Shown here piece by piece: positions 61,075 through 64,000 of a stretch of 64,000 nt of DNA. Each line of letters opens with the position of its first letter. The first letter of the stretch is position 1. Under the pieces are notes generated by a model. That model searched no databases, was not told the DNA's origin, and was given only the letters and a program-made list of their open reading frames with translations. This DNA comes from Bathymodiolus brooksi (taxonomy: Eukaryota > Mollusca > Bivalvia > Mytilida > Modiolidae): contig OY804578.1 in the NCBI GenBank assembly GCA_963680875.1, positions 5,270,001 through 5,334,000 of the forward strand. Direction: 5' to 3'. Made by a program: the position numbers and the translations under genes.

Positions 61075-61660
61075 CCAGGGTATGGGTGGCTCAGTGAGTT
61101 AGGTAGTTGTAGGGCCCGGGTGGCTCAATGAGTTAGGTAGTTGTAGGGCCAGGGTGGGTCAATGAGTTAGGTAGTTGTAGGGCCTGGGTGGCTCAATGAG
61201 TTAGGTAGTTGTAGGGCCCGGGTGGCTCAGTGAGTTAGGTAGTTGTAGGGCCCGGGTGGCTCAATGAGTTAGGTAGTTGTAGGGCCAGGGTGGGTCAATG
61301 AGTTAGGTAGTTGTAGGGCCTGGGTGGCTCAATGAGTTAGGTAGTTGTAGGGCCCGGGTGGCTCAGTGAGTTAGGTAGTTGTAGGGCCCGGGTGGCTCAA
61401 TGAGTTAGGTAGTTGTAGGGCCAGGGTGGGTCAATGAGTTAGGTAGTTGTAGGGCCTGGGTGGCTCAATGAGTTAGGTAGTTGTAGGGCCCGGGTGGCTC
61501 AATGAGTTACGGTAGGTAGTTGTAGGGCCCGGGTGGCTCAATGAGTTAGGTAGTTGTAGGGCCCGGGTGGCTCAATGAGTAAGGTACATGTAGTTGTAGG
61601 GCCCGGGTGGCTCAATGAGTTAGGTAGTTGTAGGGCCCGGGTGGCTCAATGAGTTAGGTA
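61075..61660 (+). repeat. 34-bp satellite derived from the head of SINE family 1
   Basis: About 17 units of GGCCCGGGTGGCTCAATGAG then TTAGGTAGTTGTAG. Four unit types (CCCGGG, CCAGGG with GGGTCAATG, CCTGGG, CTCAGTG) recur in order, giving a period of about 136 bp. The last unit runs straight into an otherwise normal SINE head at 61634, so the unit is the SINE A-box segment. Confidence 0.93.
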
Positions 61661-61879
61661 GTTGGATTACCTAACTCATTCAAGCCTATCACCAATACGG
61701 CGTGGGTTTGTGCCCAGCTTTGTAAATTACAAAAATGTTGCACTCAACTCGCAGTCACAAGTGATAAAGTTTTCCAGTTGCTTGCCCATGGTCAGTGGTT
61801 CTCTCGGGGGTACACCGACTTCTTCCACCGCTAAAACTGGTCGTCATGATATTGCTGAAATTGCCGTTGAACACAATTG
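61634..61879 (+). mobile_element. tRNA-derived SINE, family 1, parent of the 34-bp array
   Basis: The head is CCCGGGTGGCTCAATGAGTT, then CCAATACGGCGTGGGTTTGT and GCCCAGCTTTGTAAATTACA. The body is GGTCAGTGGTTCTCTCGGGG, CTTCTTCCACCGCTAAAACT and GGTCGTCATGATATTGCTGA. Ends near GCCGTTGAACACAATTG. Confidence 0.88.
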
Positions 61880-61987
61880 ATAACTTATGTTTACCTTAAT
61901 TCAAATCATTCAATATTTATACAGAAGATTATGAACCATATAAAAGGAAGACCAAGTTTTATTTTGGAGGTTACCACTTTTTCTGTT

Positions 61988-64000
61988 ATAGAGTTATGTC
62001 CCTGTTTACTGTAGATAGAAACGTGGGGCATCCATATTCTGTAAAGTTATGTTCCTGTTTACTGTAGATAGAAACGTGGGGCATCCATGTTCTCTAAAGT
62101 TATGTCCCTGTTTACTGTAGATAGAAACGTGGGGCATCCATGTTCTGTAAAGTTATGATCCTGTTTACTGTAGATAGAAACGTGGGGCATCCATGTTCTG
62201 TAAAGTTATGATCCTGTTTACTGTAGATAGAAACGTGGGACATCCATGTTCTGTAAAGTTATGTTCCTGTTTACTGTAGATAGAAACGTGGGGCATCCAT
62301 GTTCTGTAAAGTTGTGTTCCTGTTTACTGTAGATAGAAACGTGGGGCATCCATGTTCTGTAAAGTTATGTCCCTGTTTACTGTAGATAGAAACGTGGGGC
62401 ATCCATGTTCTGTAAAGTTATGTCCCTGTTTACTGTAGATGGAAACGTGGGGCATCCATGTTCTGTAAAGTTATGTCCCCGTTTACTGTAGATAGAAATG
62501 TGGGGCATCCATGTTCTGTAAAGTTATGATCCTGTTTACTGTAGATAGAAAAGTGGGGCATCCATGTTCTGTAAAGTTATGATCCTGTTTACTGTAGATA
62601 GAAGTGTGGGGCATCCATGTTCTGTAAAGTTATGTCCCTGTTTACTGTAGATAGAAACGTGGGGCATCCATGTTCTCTAAAGTTATGTCCCTGTTTACTG
62701 TAGATAGAAACGTGGGGCATCCATGTTCTGTAAAGTTATGATCCTGTTTACTGTAGATAGAAACGTGGGGCATCCATGTTCTATAAAGTTATGTCCCTGT
62801 TTACTGTAGATATAAGTGTGGGGCATCCATGATCTGTAAAGTTATGTCCCTGTTTACTGTAGATAGAAACGTGGGCATCCATGTTCTGTAAAGTTATGAT
62901 CCTGTTTACTGTAGATGGAAACGTGGGGCATCCATGTTCTGTAAAGTTATGATCCTGTTTACTGTAGATCGAAACGTGGGCATCCATGTTCTGTAAAGTT
63001 ATGATCCTGTTTACTGTAGATGGAAACGTGGGGCATCCATGTTCTGTAAAGTTATGATCCTGTTTACTGTAGATCGAAACGTGGGGCATCCATGTTCTGT
63101 AAAGTTATGATCCTGTTTACTGTAGATGGAAACGTGGGGCATCCATGTTCTGTAAAGTTATGATCCTGTTTACTGTAGATCGAAACGTGGGGCATCCATG
63201 TTCTGTAAAGTTATGATCCTGTTTACTGTAGATGGAAACGTGGGGCATCCATGTTCTGTAAAGGTATGTCCCTGTTTACTGTAGATAGAAATGTGGGGCA
63301 TTCCATGTTCTTTAAAGTTATGTCCCTGTTTACTGTAGATATAAGTGTGGGGCATCCATGTTCTGTAAAGTTATGTCCCTGTTTACTGTAGATAGAAACG
63401 TGGGGCATCCATGTTCTGTAAAGTTATGTTCCTGTTTACTGTAGATGGAAACGTGGGGCATTCCATGTTCTTTAAAGTTATGTCCCTGTTTACTGTAGAT
63501 ATAAGTGTGGGGCATCCATGTTCTGTAAAGTTATGTCCCTGTTTACTGTAGATAGAAACGTGGGGCATCCATGTTCTGTAAAGTTATGTCCCTGTTTACT
63601 GTAGATAGAAACATGGCCATCCATGTTCTGTAAAGTTATGTTCCTGTTTACTGTAGATAGAAACGTGGGGCATCCATGTTCTGGAAAGATATGTCCCTGT
63701 TTACTGTAGATGGAAACGTGGGGCATCCATGTTCTGTAAAGTTATGTCCCTGTTTACTGTAGATAGAAACGTGGGGCATCCATGTTCTGTAAAGTTATGT
63801 CCCTGTTTACTGTAGATAGAAACGTGGGGCATCCATGTTCTGTAAAGTTATGATCCTGTTTACTGTTGATGGAAACATTGGGCATCCATGTTCTGTAAAG
63901 TTATGTCCCTGTTTACTGTAGATGGAAACGTGGGGCATCCATGTTCTGTAAAGTTATGTCCCTGTTGACTGTAGATAGAAACGTGGGGCATCCATGTTCT
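61988..64000 (+). repeat. 53-bp satellite in intron 3, continuing past the window
   Basis: About 38 units of CCCTGTTTACTGTAGATAGA, then AACGTGGGGCATCCATGTTC, then TGTAAAGTTATGT. Variants include GATC or GTTC for GTCC, and ATGGAA or ATCGAA for ATAGAA. Each unit contains TGTTTACTGTAG, which resembles a weak acceptor. Reverse-strand frames through it are by-products. Confidence 0.96.

Noticed and set aside
62781..63726. Reverse-strand frames in the 53-bp array
   Set aside because: Different frames open in neighbouring units and no conserved domain. Repeat by-products.

Overview
The window is eukaryotic, AT-rich, intron-rich, and dominated by repeats. Two tRNA-derived SINE families, LINE remnants ending in a CCHC module, abundant MITEs and foldbacks, and lachesin/IgLON-like immunoglobulin-superfamily (IgSF) coding exons point to a lophotrochozoan animal, most likely a bivalve mollusc. 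The organism is an inference. No bacterial features and no true RNA genes were found.

Only four exons look like host coding sequence, all on the + strand. At 2123-2259 lies the last exon of an upstream gene, encoding a C-terminal membrane anchor. From 29525 a second gene begins: signal-peptide exon (29525-29567), first half of an Ig domain (35365-35510) and second half of it (60797-61016). Intron phases join perfectly (1, 0, 1). The gene continues beyond the window. The upstream anchor exon also starts in phase 1 after an Ig-type boundary, so the window may hold the junction of two tandem IgSF genes.

The most unusual feature is intron 2 of the IgSF gene. Almost all of its 25.3 kb (35472-60330) is a tandem array of roughly 440 units of 54-56 bp. 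Each unit is a copy of the last 39 bases of exon 2 plus its own 5' splice donor (AAG|GTGAGA). The array has higher-order structure: 1287-bp repeats, a 4255-bp tandem duplication and a 1113-bp duplication. The acceptor side of the same intron carries one decoy duplication of the exon 3 start. Intron 3 is filled first by a 34-bp array grown from the tRNA-like head of a SINE, then by a 53-bp array that runs off the window.

Region by region: 1-1957 is a 40-bp satellite with a 560-bp higher-order repeat, in the last intron of the upstream gene. 2123-2805 is the terminal exon and 3' region. 3-9 kb holds a SINE, large hairpins, a TA-flanked MITE, 30-bp and 40-bp satellites and a short MITE. 9.7-14 kb holds SINEs and a hAT transposase pseudogene split by a composite hAT-type element. 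14.27-17.03 kb is a hAT element with an 8-bp target duplication that contains a LINE tail and ATAC microsatellites. 18-29 kb is a several-level nest of inverted-repeat elements and a LINE tail. 29.5-35.4 kb is intron 1, with a LINE broken by three DNA-element insertions and a Mutator-like foldback. 35.5-60.3 kb is the exon-derived array. 61-64 kb holds the arrays of intron 3.
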